Below, in pieces: positions 6,138-14,186 of a stretch of 15,370 bases of DNA. The translations under genes and the position numbers were made by a program. This DNA is from Patescibacteria group bacterium (GTDB lineage: Bacteria > Patescibacteriota > JACMRA01), in contig JAOZKL010000002.1 in NCBI GenBank assembly GCA_029935375.1, forward strand, positions 13,643-29,012, written 5' to 3'. The first letter of the stretch is position 1. Each line of letters starts with the position of its first letter. The notes beneath the pieces were generated by a model. The model saw nothing but the letters and a program-made list of their open reading frames with translations, searched no databases and had not been told where the DNA came from.

Positions 6138-7355
6138 ATGGCAGATAAATATACAGATACAAACTTGCTTTTTCCGTTGCAGAATAATAGCACTTCCACT
6201 AGTAGCTCTGGTTCCTCCAGTGGCGCAACATTCGACTCTAATATAGATAAGCCAACTGTAACCGTTACAGACGATCCTTCATATTTTGTACGATTCACTA
6301 CAAGTACTTTTAGTGGTAACGGTACACACATATCTACAGACTATATTGTATACGCTCAAAGTGATCTTAACAAGCTCAATCCATTGTTAAACATTACCAA
6401 AGCAGATGAGAAGATACAATACACAGCATTGCCCTCAGATTTTGATGGCTCTACAGGAGAAACAGACTTATTTGTAGAAGCAAGGCATAAGTCTGACCTT
6501 AATGCATATTCTCCTTGGTCTACAGCTGTTAACTTTACACTTACTATACCTACACCTACTATAGATTCTATTGCAAATGATAGCGGCAACAGCCAAACTG
6601 TCATTACAACATCTGCATATACAGGAGATGGTACACACGCAGAGACTGATTGGGAATTGTTTGAATACTACGATGATGTAAACTCTGCAACTCCTGTATT
6701 TACATCTTACAATGATACTAGCAATCTCACCAGTATAACTGTTGCACATAGTTCGTTAACCGGCGGAAGTGGTAGATACAAGGTAAGAGCAAGACACAGA
6801 AACAATTTTGCAACACCATTGGTTACTAGTTATTCTAATCCATCTAGTCATTCAACAGATCCAATATTTACAGCAGAATATATTGTTGGGTATTTTGGTG
6901 GAGGGGATACTGGCTCAGCTTCCAACAGAATAGATGGTATAACATTCTCCAGTGAAACAAGAGTTGCTATATCTGCCACATTATCTGTTAGTAGAAAACA
7001 ATTAGCTGGTGTAAACTCTACTACAAATGGGTATTTTGGAGGCGGGCACACATCATCAAACCAAAATTTAATAGATGGTATACAATTTAGTGATGAATCT
7101 GCAACTAATCCTTCAGCAGCGTTAATGGTTGCTAGGCGAGATCTAGCAGGCGTAAATTCTACTACAAAAGGCTACTTTGCAGGTGGTTATGATGATGCTG
7201 ATTATACAACTGAAATAGATGGTATAACATTTGCAACAGAAACAGTAATTAATCCATCAGCTGCTTTGTATGAAGCAAGGTATTCATTAGCTGGTGTAAA
7301 CTCTACTACAAATGGTTATTTTGGAGGGGGTAGGGATGGAGCTTTTAAAGATTAG
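6138..7355 (+). CDS. Fn3-like/kelch-repeat protein, part before in-frame TAG
   Basis: This 405-residue frame is the first part of a gene that continues in the same frame to 7742. Residues 1-38 are Ser/Thr-rich. Two related Fn3-like repeats follow (about 39-136 and 139-240), each with the motif GxGTHxxTD and a late (VEARHKSD or VRARHRNN) strand, a pattern I associate with phage tail proteins. From residue 251 come repeats of about 47-48 residues with GYFGGG, IDGIxF, ET and AxLxxAR...LAGVNSTT, typical of kelch-like beta-propeller blades; four lie before the stop. The TAG at 7353-7355 falls in the fourth, where sister repeats usually have Glu before IDGI. There is no signal peptide and no Shine-Dalgarno sequence. 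It lies 107 bp after the previous gene with no promoter seen, so it is probably co-transcribed. Confidence 0.8.
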   Translation: MADKYTDTNLLFPLQNNSTSTSSSGSSSGATFDSNIDKPTVTVTDDPSYFVRFTTSTFSGNGTHISTDYIVYAQSDLNKLNPLLNITKADEKIQYTALPSDFDGSTGETDLFVEARHKSDLNAYSPWSTAVNFTLTIPTPTIDSIANDSGNSQTVITTSAYTGDGTHAETDWELFEYYDDVNSATPVFTSYNDTSNLTSITVAHSSLTGGSGRYKVRARHRNNFATPLVTSYSNPSSHSTDPIFTAEYIVGYFGGGDTGSASNRIDGITFSSETRVAISATLSVSRKQLAGVNSTTNGYFGGGHTSSNQNLIDGIQFSDESATNPSAALMVARRDLAGVNSTTKGYFAGGYDDADYTTEIDGITFATETVINPSAALYEARYSLAGVNSTTNGYFGGGRDGAFKD

Positions 7356-7742
7356 ATTGATGGAATTTCGTTTGCTAGTGAGACAGCAATCAATCCAGCT
7401 GCAGCTCTTTCATCTGCTAGAGATTATATAGTTGGTGTAAATTCTACTACAAATGGTTATTTTGGAGGAGGAAGGGGAAGCGGTACTTTTTATAATGAAA
7501 TCGATGAATTTGATTTTTCAACAGAAACAGATACATTGTTATCAGCGACTCTAACATTTATGGGTGCATATCAAACAGGTAACAATTCTACCACAAAAGG
7601 TTACTTTGCCGGTGGTATCTTTGGAGATCATGATGAGATATCTGAATTAGACTTTTCATCCAAAACAACTGCGACAGCGTCTGCAACTATACCAACAGGT
7701 AGGCAATATCTTGCTGGAATGCAATCAGGTGGGATATTGTAG
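7356..7742 (+). pseudogene. 3' continuation of the kelch-repeat gene after TAG
   Basis: These 128 codons continue the frame from 6138 with only the TAG at 7353-7355 between. They finish the fourth kelch-like repeat (IDGISFASETAINPAAALSS) and add two more GYF(G/A)GG repeats, giving six blades in total. They end LAGMQSGGIL and TAG. No promoter or ribosome binding site precedes this part; the first ATG (7560) lies within a blade. It would be made only by readthrough, by an unlikely internal start, or in cells without the mutation. I annotate it as the broken-off part of one 534-residue protein. Confidence 0.7.
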
Positions 7743-7766
7743 GATTTCTTAATTCGAAAAAACACT

Positions 7767-7913
7767 ATGCCAACTAATCAATTACCAACAAAAGGAGCTA
7801 GAAACTGGGGTAATTTATTAACCTCTTGGTTAGGTCAACTTGGCCCAGCTAGTCTTGGAGGTATACACAATGGAGATACAGCTAGTCGTCCATCCACACC
7901 TAACTGCAGATGA
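7767..7913 (+). pseudogene. 5' part of the FG-GAP gene before a frameshift
   Basis: An ATG 24 bp after the previous stop opens 48 codons that align with the start of the protein at 5425: PTKGARNWGNLLTSWLGQLG, then PASLGGI against PATGGI. The frame hits TGA at 7911-7913. The homology (LTADDEGRIYIDT against VAEDEGYTFIDT) resumes in the +1 frame from about 7900. A single inserted base (or two lost) somewhere between about 7865 and 7910 explains this. There is no homopolymer at the site. This segment is therefore the true N-terminus of the next entry. It is also in the same frame as the preceding kelch gene, separated from it only by TAG 7740-7742. Confidence 0.65.
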
Positions 7914-9519
7914 TGAAGGCAGGATTTACATCGATACAGAATCAGAAGAATTGTTGCAGTGGAGTGGAGTTTCTTTTGATACATTATTAACAGGAGGTGG
8001 TTCGCAAAGATTTAGCATAACTGCAAAAACTGCGGACTATACAATTACAACCACAGAGGCGGAAACTGGACTAAATGGATTTAGCAATGATGGAGCAGCT
8101 GGCACTATCAAATTTACATTGCCAGATGCAGCAGTGGGGATGAAAGTAACCATTATCAATGCGGAAAATTATTCACTGCATATAGTTAGTGTTGGAGATG
8201 ATCTAATATACAATTCATCTATTAGTGATGGTGCTGAAACATTAGAAATAGGAATACGTGGAGAGGTTGCGGAGTTGGTTTGCATTAATAGTACAAAATG
8301 GATAGTTAATGTTGGTCAGAGTTTTACTGATTTTTCTACTACTACACAACTAAAATCTACAGAAGGTCTTGATACTGATGAGCATGACCATTTTGGAGGT
8401 TCTGTTTCTATTGATAATGACATAATTTTGTCAGGAGCTTACTACGCGGGTACTACTGGAGCTGCTTATTTATTCCAAAAAGACCAAGGAGGTGCAAACA
8501 ATTGGGGGCAAATTAAAAAAATCCAATCTAGTGATATTTTAGCTGATGATGCTTTTGGATATTCTGTTTTTATAAGCGGTGATACAGCTGTGGTTGGTGC
8601 TATGTGGCAAGATACTGGAGGGTCAAAAACTGGAGCTGCATATATTTTTGGTAAAGATGAAGGAGGAGCGGGCAATTGGGGGCAGATCAAAAAAATCCAA
8701 GCATCAGATAAAGAGATTGATGATGAGTTTGGTCGCTTTGTGGTTATATCAGATGATATAGTTGCAGTTGGATCTCAGTTAGAAGATACAGGTGCTTCCA
8801 GTGCTGGTGCTGTTTATATTTTTGGCAAAGATCAGGGCGGGGCGGATAACTGGGGCGAAGTTAAAAAAATCCAATCTGGAAACCCGCAGTCAAATGGATA
8901 TTTTGGTAAGTCTGTATCAATCTATGGTGATATTATGGTCGTAGGTGCATACGGAGAAGATATTGGAGGGTCTTTTGCTGGAGCTATATATTTGTTTCAA
9001 AAAGATGAGGGTGGAGTGGATAACTGGGGGCAGATTAGAAGGATTCAGGCAAGTGATGCAGCGGCAAATGATAGTTTTGGATATTCTGTATCTATATCTG
9101 GCGATATTATAACAGCTTCCTCTGTTGTGCAAAACTCTAGTACTGGGGCTGTATATATATTTGAGAGAGATCGCGGCGGTAAGGATAACTGGGGAGAGGT
9201 AAAAAAGATTTTGGCGAGTGACGCTGCATCTGATGATCAGTTTGGTTGTTTTTTAACCATATCAGATAACGTTCTTTTGGTTGGCGCTAGGTACGAAGAT
9301 ACAGGAGGGTCTAATGCTGGTTCGGTATATCTATTCCAAAAAAATGAAGGAGGTATAAACAATTGGGGGGAGGTAAAAAAATTGCAATCTAGCAGTCCAG
9401 AGACAGATGCAGTTTTTGGTAATGGGCTTTCTATTTACAAAAATACTATAGTAATTGGAGCAGATGGGGAAGACTCTTCTGGAACAGATTCAGGGTCTTT
9501 GTATATCTTCCAGCCATAA
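7840..9519 (+). CDS. FG-GAP seven-bladed propeller, tail-fibre-like
   Basis: The open frame runs 559 codons from TTG 7840, but its first 18 or so residues are probably out-of-frame noise; the real start is ATG 7767 before the frameshift. Domains, counted from 7840: an N-terminal segment shared with the gene at 5425 (LTADDEGRIYIDT, 21-33); a beta-rich domain (about 57-160; ITAKTADYTITTTEAETG, KFTLPDAAVG); and seven FG-GAP-type repeats, with FG pairs at 185, 239, 297, 355, 413, 468 and 526. Each repeat has the form FGxSVSISGDIxVVGA...TGxAYxFxKDxGGxxNWGxxKKIQ, 54-58 residues long. Seven repeats would close one beta-propeller. Such propellers often bind ligands or partners outside the cell. There is no signal peptide or membrane anchor. 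Repeats contain AAAAAAA runs that could slip. It forms a set with the two genes upstream. Confidence 0.8.
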   Translation: MAQLVLEVYTMEIQLVVHPHLTADDEGRIYIDTESEELLQWSGVSFDTLLTGGGSQRFSITAKTADYTITTTEAETGLNGFSNDGAAGTIKFTLPDAAVGMKVTIINAENYSLHIVSVGDDLIYNSSISDGAETLEIGIRGEVAELVCINSTKWIVNVGQSFTDFSTTTQLKSTEGLDTDEHDHFGGSVSIDNDIILSGAYYAGTTGAAYLFQKDQGGANNWGQIKKIQSSDILADDAFGYSVFISGDTAVVGAMWQDTGGSKTGAAYIFGKDEGGAGNWGQIKKIQASDKEIDDEFGRFVVISDDIVAVGSQLEDTGASSAGAVYIFGKDQGGADNWGEVKKIQSGNPQSNGYFGKSVSIYGDIMVVGAYGEDIGGSFAGAIYLFQKDEGGVDNWGQIRRIQASDAAANDSFGYSVSISGDIITASSVVQNSSTGAVYIFERDRGGKDNWGEVKKILASDAASDDQFGCFLTISDNVLLVGARYEDTGGSNAGSVYLFQKNEGGINNWGEVKKLQSSSPETDAVFGNGLSIYKNTIVIGADGEDSSGTDSGSLYIFQP

Positions 9520-9603
9520 TCTTGGTACTATATTTTGGAAGTTAACTTTAGATTTGAAATAGTAAATGAAAGTTTAACGTTTAACTTTAACTTGTAGATA
9601 ATT

Positions 9604-9633
9604 AATCGGACATAATTGGACACAATCGGACAT
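9604..9633. repeat. Three 10-bp direct repeats upstream of ileS
   Basis: AATCGGACAT, AATTGGACAC and AATCGGACAT follow each other with no gap. The 10-bp period puts each copy on the same face of the helix. They lie about 90-120 bp upstream of the ileS promoter. The spacer 9520-9776 also holds GTTTAAC/GTTAAC-type repeats (9540-9593) with a 7-bp inverted pair (AAGTTAA 9539-9545, TTAACTT 9587-9593). No gene or T-box leader motif is seen in the spacer. Confidence 0.5.
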
Positions 9634-9721
9634 ACAGTTTTGACCAATTGTTTGTTTTGAAATATAGTTGTGCATCCCCCAATCTTATTTTTTAGAGTAT
9701 AAAAACTCATATCACCTCTTC

Positions 9722-9750
9722 TTGACAATTCCAAATAAATAATTCCTAAT
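9722..9750 (+). promoter_or_regulatory. Promoter of ileS
   Basis: TTGACA (9722-9727), a 17-bp spacer and CCTAAT (9745-9750, 4 of 6). The predicted leader before the ATG is about 20 nt, too short for a T-box or attenuator. Confidence 0.5.
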
Positions 9751-9776
9751 ATGTTGTACTTAAACAACCTTTAGAT

Positions 9777-12700
9777 ATGCTTAGAAGTGAATTAGATGTA
9801 TTAGAATTTTGGGATGATAACAAAACCTTTGAAAAGTCATTGACTCAGCGAGAGGGTAAAGAGCCTTTTGTATTCTTAGATGGACCTCCATTTGCAACTG
9901 GTACTCCGCATTGGGGGCATTTGTTTATCTCTCAAGTCAAAGACACTGTCCTGCGTTACCAAACACAAAAAGGTAAATATGTGCCTCGTCGTTGGGGTTG
10001 GGATTGTCATGGAGTACCAATCGAAGCTCTTGTAGAAAAGGAATTAAACATTCAAGACAAAAGACAGATTGAAGAAGAAGTTGGTATAGAAGAGTTTAAC
10101 AATGGCTGTCGTAGTAAAATCTCAATGTTTGACGAAAAGTGGAGAACTATAATTCGTCGTATTGGTCGTTGGGTAGACATGGATGATCAATATCGTACTA
10201 TGGATAACGATTTTCAAGAGTCTGTCTGGTGGGGACTTGGGCAGCTCTGGAAAAAAGACTTGTTATACAAAGGTTATAGGATGAGTTTGTATTCCCCGTC
10301 CCTTGGTATCCCATTATCACATACTGATGTTGCGATGGAAGTTAAGTATAAAGACGAGGTTTTGCAAACTCCGGTTACACGGTTTTCTGCAAAAAAAGAG
10401 CAAACCAAAAAACTTTTGGATAGAATACTTGTACAGGTCGAGGCAAACCTTATAGAACAACTCAAGTTTCGTGAGGAAGCAGAAAAGGAATTGAAGGTTC
10501 TAGAAAAAAAAGAATCTAAGAAGGGGATGAAGGATTTTTTACAAAAAACAACAAATCTAAAATCTCTAGAAGGGGATGATTTTGTAGATGGCCTAAAAGC
10601 ATCACAAGAGTTAACAGATGCTCAAGATGAGCTAGAAATTATCAAGCAAAATATAAGCACACTAGAAAAAATAAGCGGAATTTTAAAAGATGGTAAAACA
10701 TTCAATCTTTTGGCGTGGACTACAACCCCGTGGACACTTCCATCCAATACTTGCCTTGCAGTTGGTGCTGATATAGAATATTCTGTTTATTATTTATCTG
10801 CTACAGACGAGCTTGTTGTAGTTGCAGAAAGTCGTGCAATTCCTACAATTTCATTACATTTTCAGGATGCTGTAACAGACTCCGAAGAGGTTATGCAAAA
10901 ACTAAGTGAGTCTACAGATAGCTCAGAATACTTTAGTAAGCTTGGTCTTGATATTACAAAAGTTGTTTCACTTACAGGTAAGGATTTGGAAGGGTTGGAA
11001 TACGAACCATTGTTCGAACCAAAAGCTGAGATATCTTCATATGAGAAAAAAGCAAATCTGTTCAAAATATACACAGCTGATTTTGTTACTGAAGAGGAGG
11101 GTACAGGTATTATTCACATAGCCCCTTATGGTCCTGATGATTTTGAAATGATCAATCAGAGGAACTTGCCAATTCTAGAAACTCTTAATGAACACGGGGA
11201 GATTTTGGATACTCTTCATGTTGATCTCAAACCAGTTTTTGGAAAGAATTACGAAGATGCAAATCCACTGATAACACAAATAATAAAACGAAATGGAGGT
11301 CTTTTTGCTGAAATTGAACATACTCATAGAGCTCCTATATTTGATAGAAATGATAAAAAAGTTTATTACGCACCTCAAGATGGTTGGTTCATAGCCGAGA
11401 CAAAACTGAAAGAGAGGTCGCTAGAGCTTAATGATGGTATAAATTGGCATCCTGAACACCTCAAAGAAGGTCGTTTTGGAAAAGGTTTGGAAACAGCTCC
11501 TGACTGGTGTATCAGCCGTAGTCGTTATTGGGGGACAGCTCTTCCGATATGGCAGACTGAGGACAAATCAAAAACAATCTTTATATCTAGTTTGGAAGAA
11601 TTAGCCGAGCAAGCAGTCAATCCAATTTACAAGCTTATCAACTCTCGTGATCTAGATCCGGAGGTTTACCAAAATCATCGTACTGTAATTTTTGGTGACT
11701 CTCATAGTAAGTTGCCACTTGGGATAAGCGCATCACAGTATCGTAGTAAACATTTGTCAGAGGTTCGTGACAAAAATAATATAGATATAAAGAAATTTTC
11801 ATATTATGCTCAGCAGATGCTAGAGGAGATAATGGATCTTTACGAAAAATACGAGGTCGTCCAAATGTTGTTATCTGATGAAGAGCAAGTTCTCTGGACT
11901 ACATGGCTAAATAGCTTGCATCCAAATTCTAAGAAAAAATCTAATACATTTTATTTTTATAAAAAAGTGAAGCTAGATCTTGGTGATTATCTTCCTGTTG
12001 GGTCTCTAAGGCCGCTTGATTTACATCGTCCATATATTGATGATGTTGTGTTGAAAGATGAAATTGGAGAATACTATCACCGCGTTGAAGATGTTCTTGA
12101 TTGCTGGGTAGAGAGTGGTTCTATGCCTTTTGCATCTTGGCATTATCCATTTGAAAACAAAGAGTTTGTAGAAAAAAACATGCCTGCAGATTGGATAGTA
12201 GAGGCTCAAGACCAAACTCGTGGATGGTTCCGTGTATTACATGTTCTATCTAATGGTATTTTTGATAAAGCTGCGTACAAAAATGTTTCTACCTCTGGTT
12301 TATTGATGGCCGCAGATGGTCGTAAAATGAGCAAATCTAAGAAAAACTTCACACCTCCTGAAGAGCTGTTAGAAAAAGTAGGTTCAGATGCTATTAGGCT
12401 TCATCTTCTAAGTTCTCCGCTTCTCAACGCTGAGAGTATCAGTCTTCGTGATGATGAAGTAACAACTACATTCCGTGCTTCTACTATGTTGCTTGGTAAT
12501 ACATCTAATTTTGTAAATTTTGTTTTGGATAGTAATATCCGTAGGGAATTACCAAAGAAATACAAACACCCTCTAAACCAATGGTGGTTGGCATATACAA
12601 AAGATTATGTGGCTAAGTTTGTCAAATTTATGGAAGGTTATAATATAATGGAGGCAGCTCGTCTTATAATCCCATATATTGATACATTTTCTACATGGTA

Positions 12701-13430
12701 TATCCGTCGTGTCAAAGATCTTCTTTCAGATCACGGTGAGGAGGTGACAGCTTGTCTGGTTGAAACCATCAAAATGTTCTCAATTGCAACAGCTTCTGTG
12801 CAACCATTTAATACAGAGAGATTATGGTCTGTAGTGAAAAACTCTAAAGATGCAGAATCCGTACATCTTACAGATATGATAAAGCCAGTGGAGCTGGTAA
12901 AATCAGAAAAGCTTTCTTTGGTCACAATGGACAGAATCCGTGAGTTAGTTAGCGAGGCTCATTCTATGAGAAAAGAGAGGGAGGTGAGAGTTCGCCAGCC
13001 ATTATATGTGGATACTAGCGGGTTAGAATTAGATGATATGTATATAGATATTATCCGTCGTGAGTGTAATTTGTTAGAAAAAGATATGACAAAGACTGAA
13101 GGGGAGGTTTGGGAAAATACCTCTGATCTTGGTATTATTCGTATAGATAAGGTTGTAGATGATGAGTTGGCTATTCTTGGTTTTGTTCGTGATTTTGAGA
13201 GGTCTATACAGAATCTTAGAAAGAAACAAGGTTACCGACCTAGTCAGATTGTTGCTATGCAGTGGCAGAAGTTTTCCATAGAGAATGAAGAAATCTTCGA
13301 AAAAGTTATCGAAGCTGTAAATTGGAAAAAACTTCATGTGGATATAACATGGGTGGAAGATGAGCTAGATCAAAACATTGCAAAACATATCAAAGTTAAA
13401 GGTCTTTGTGAGATTTTAGCTGGTATATAG
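9777..13430 (+). CDS. ileS: Isoleucyl-tRNA synthetase, large form
   Basis: Class I synthetase that charges tRNA-Ile with isoleucine in the cytoplasm. Visible motifs: HIGH as HWGH (45-48) in GPPFATGTPHWGH; the CP1 editing domain with WTTTPWTLPSN (314-324) and GTGIIHIAPYGPDD (442-455); RSRYWGTALPIW (581-592); DLHRPYIDD (748-756); TRGWF (814-818); and KMSKS (850-854). It has 1217 residues against about 940 for the usual bacterial form and about 1050 for the eukaryote-like form. Two insertions explain much of this: a Lys/Glu-rich, probably coiled-coil stretch at about 205-305, and about 110 extra residues within 595-745. No CxxC zinc motif is seen at the C-terminus; with the HWGH sequence context this suggests the eukaryote-like (type 2) lineage. 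No Shine-Dalgarno sequence; ATG 9777 is the first usable start after the in-frame stop at 9747. Confidence 0.95.
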   Translation: MLRSELDVLEFWDDNKTFEKSLTQREGKEPFVFLDGPPFATGTPHWGHLFISQVKDTVLRYQTQKGKYVPRRWGWDCHGVPIEALVEKELNIQDKRQIEEEVGIEEFNNGCRSKISMFDEKWRTIIRRIGRWVDMDDQYRTMDNDFQESVWWGLGQLWKKDLLYKGYRMSLYSPSLGIPLSHTDVAMEVKYKDEVLQTPVTRFSAKKEQTKKLLDRILVQVEANLIEQLKFREEAEKELKVLEKKESKKGMKDFLQKTTNLKSLEGDDFVDGLKASQELTDAQDELEIIKQNISTLEKISGILKDGKTFNLLAWTTTPWTLPSNTCLAVGADIEYSVYYLSATDELVVVAESRAIPTISLHFQDAVTDSEEVMQKLSESTDSSEYFSKLGLDITKVVSLTGKDLEGLEYEPLFEPKAEISSYEKKANLFKIYTADFVTEEEGTGIIHIAPYGPDDFEMINQRNLPILETLNEHGEILDTLHVDLKPVFGKNYEDANPLITQIIKRNGGLFAEIEHTHRAPIFDRNDKKVYYAPQDGWFIAETKLKERSLELNDGINWHPEHLKEGRFGKGLETAPDWCISRSRYWGTALPIWQTEDKSKTIFISSLEELAEQAVNPIYKLINSRDLDPEVYQNHRTVIFGDSHSKLPLGISASQYRSKHLSEVRDKNNIDIKKFSYYAQQMLEEIMDLYEKYEVVQMLLSDEEQVLWTTWLNSLHPNSKKKSNTFYFYKKVKLDLGDYLPVGSLRPLDLHRPYIDDVVLKDEIGEYYHRVEDVLDCWVESGSMPFASWHYPFENKEFVEKNMPADWIVEAQDQTRGWFRVLHVLSNGIFDKAAYKNVSTSGLLMAADGRKMSKSKKNFTPPEELLEKVGSDAIRLHLLSSPLLNAESISLRDDEVTTTFRASTMLLGNTSNFVNFVLDSNIRRELPKKYKHPLNQWWLAYTKDYVAKFVKFMEGYNIMEAARLIIPYIDTFSTWYIRRVKDLLSDHGEEVTACLVETIKMFSIATASVQPFNTERLWSVVKNSKDAESVHLTDMIKPVELVKSEKLSLVTMDRIRELVSEAHSMRKEREVRVRQPLYVDTSGLELDDMYIDIIRRECNLLEKDMTKTEGEVWENTSDLGIIRIDKVVDDELAILGFVRDFERSIQNLRKKQGYRPSQIVAMQWQKFSIENEEIFEKVIEAVNWKKLHVDITWVEDELDQNIAKHIKVKGLCEILAGI

Positions 13431-13438
13431 TTGACTTC

Positions 13439-13468
13439 TTGACAATAACAAAAACCTGTTATTACATA
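13439..13468 (+). promoter_or_regulatory. Promoter of the 217-residue protein gene
   Basis: TTGACA (13439-13444) with a weak -10, TACATA (13463-13468, spacer 18). The ATG is 44 bp from the start of the -35. The promoter lies immediately after the ileS stop codon. Confidence 0.4.
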
Positions 13469-13482
13469 CAATCAATAATATT

Positions 13483-14136
13483 ATGGCTAAAAAGAAACAA
13501 GAACAAGTTACTAATCAGGCACTGGATCTGGTTAAAGAGCAGATGAACGAATTTGGCGGAGCAATACAAGAAATGGAAGAATCTTTTTATGATATTCCTT
13601 TTGGTAATTCTGCTTTTCAAAACGAACAATTTGTTATAAATGGCGGGATTACCCCACAAAGAGCTTATCGTTCTGTAGGTTTGCGTGCGCAAAATCGTAT
13701 TCAGGCATTAAAAGAGTCTTATTACAGTCTTCGCAAGGAAGATGTAGATATAATGGAGCTGGAAGAGGAGATCAAATCTGATGATACAAACAAATTCGAG
13801 AAGATGAGAAAAGAGATCGATTTGGAGCAAAAACTAGAGAATCGTAAATATACAAAAAAATTGATAAACGATGCAATGGAGGAGTTAAAAACTCTCTATG
13901 GAGCGTTTAAACAGTTGCCAAAATATGATAGGAAGCAGTTTGAAGACGGCGAACGAGAGTATTTCAAGAAGTCTTTAACTCGCCAGACATTGGGTGTTTC
14001 TGGAGCATTGGAGTCTCTTGATAACATGGGTGAGGATATCACAAAGTTAGAAAAAGCTAGTGCAGTTGGCCTTCCAAAGGTTATGGAGGTGTTAAAAGAT
14101 GGTAAGCTATTAAAGAGTTCTAAAGCTAAAAAATAA
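13483..14136 (+). CDS. Unknown helical, charged protein
   Basis: I do not recognise this 217-residue protein. It lacks signal peptide, membrane segment and cysteine. It is rich in Lys, Glu, Gln, Asp and Leu and should be mostly helical. The stretch from about 69 to 155, including MELEEEIK, FEKMRKEIDLEQKLENRKYT and AMEELKTL, looks like a coiled coil. Residues 36-62 (FYDIPFGNSAFQNEQFVINGG) look less helical. The C-terminus (KLLKSSKAKK) is basic. It sits directly upstream of parA with only 50 bp between them, each gene having its own promoter. A role together with the ParA ATPase, such as adaptor or cargo, is possible but rests on position only. Coding use matches its neighbours. Confidence 0.8.
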   Translation: MAKKKQEQVTNQALDLVKEQMNEFGGAIQEMEESFYDIPFGNSAFQNEQFVINGGITPQRAYRSVGLRAQNRIQALKESYYSLRKEDVDIMELEEEIKSDDTNKFEKMRKEIDLEQKLENRKYTKKLINDAMEELKTLYGAFKQLPKYDRKQFEDGEREYFKKSLTRQTLGVSGALESLDNMGEDITKLEKASAVGLPKVMEVLKDGKLLKSSKAKK

Positions 14137-14145
14137 AACTAAGTG

Positions 14146-14174
14146 TTGACAATTTTGATTTACTAAATTCTAAT
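14146..14174 (+). promoter_or_regulatory. Promoter of parA
   Basis: TTGACA (14146-14151), a 17-bp spacer and TCTAAT (14169-14174, 5 of 6). The predicted leader is about 6 nt, so the mRNA is close to leaderless. Confidence 0.65.
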
Positions 14175-14186
14175 ATTTATATTATT

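Noticed and set aside
5425..7742. Global recoding of TAG to an amino acid
   Set aside because: ileS, the YibE/F gene and the 47-682 gene end at TAG exactly where their proteins should end, so TAG works as a stop here.
9528..9767. A 79-codon minus-strand frame upstream of ileS
   Set aside because: It is low-complexity translation of AT-rich spacer and the 10-bp repeats, with no recognisable domain.
9520..9776. T-box riboswitch before ileS
   Set aside because: There is no T-box consensus or terminator/antiterminator, and the promoter at 9722 leaves only about 20 nt of leader.
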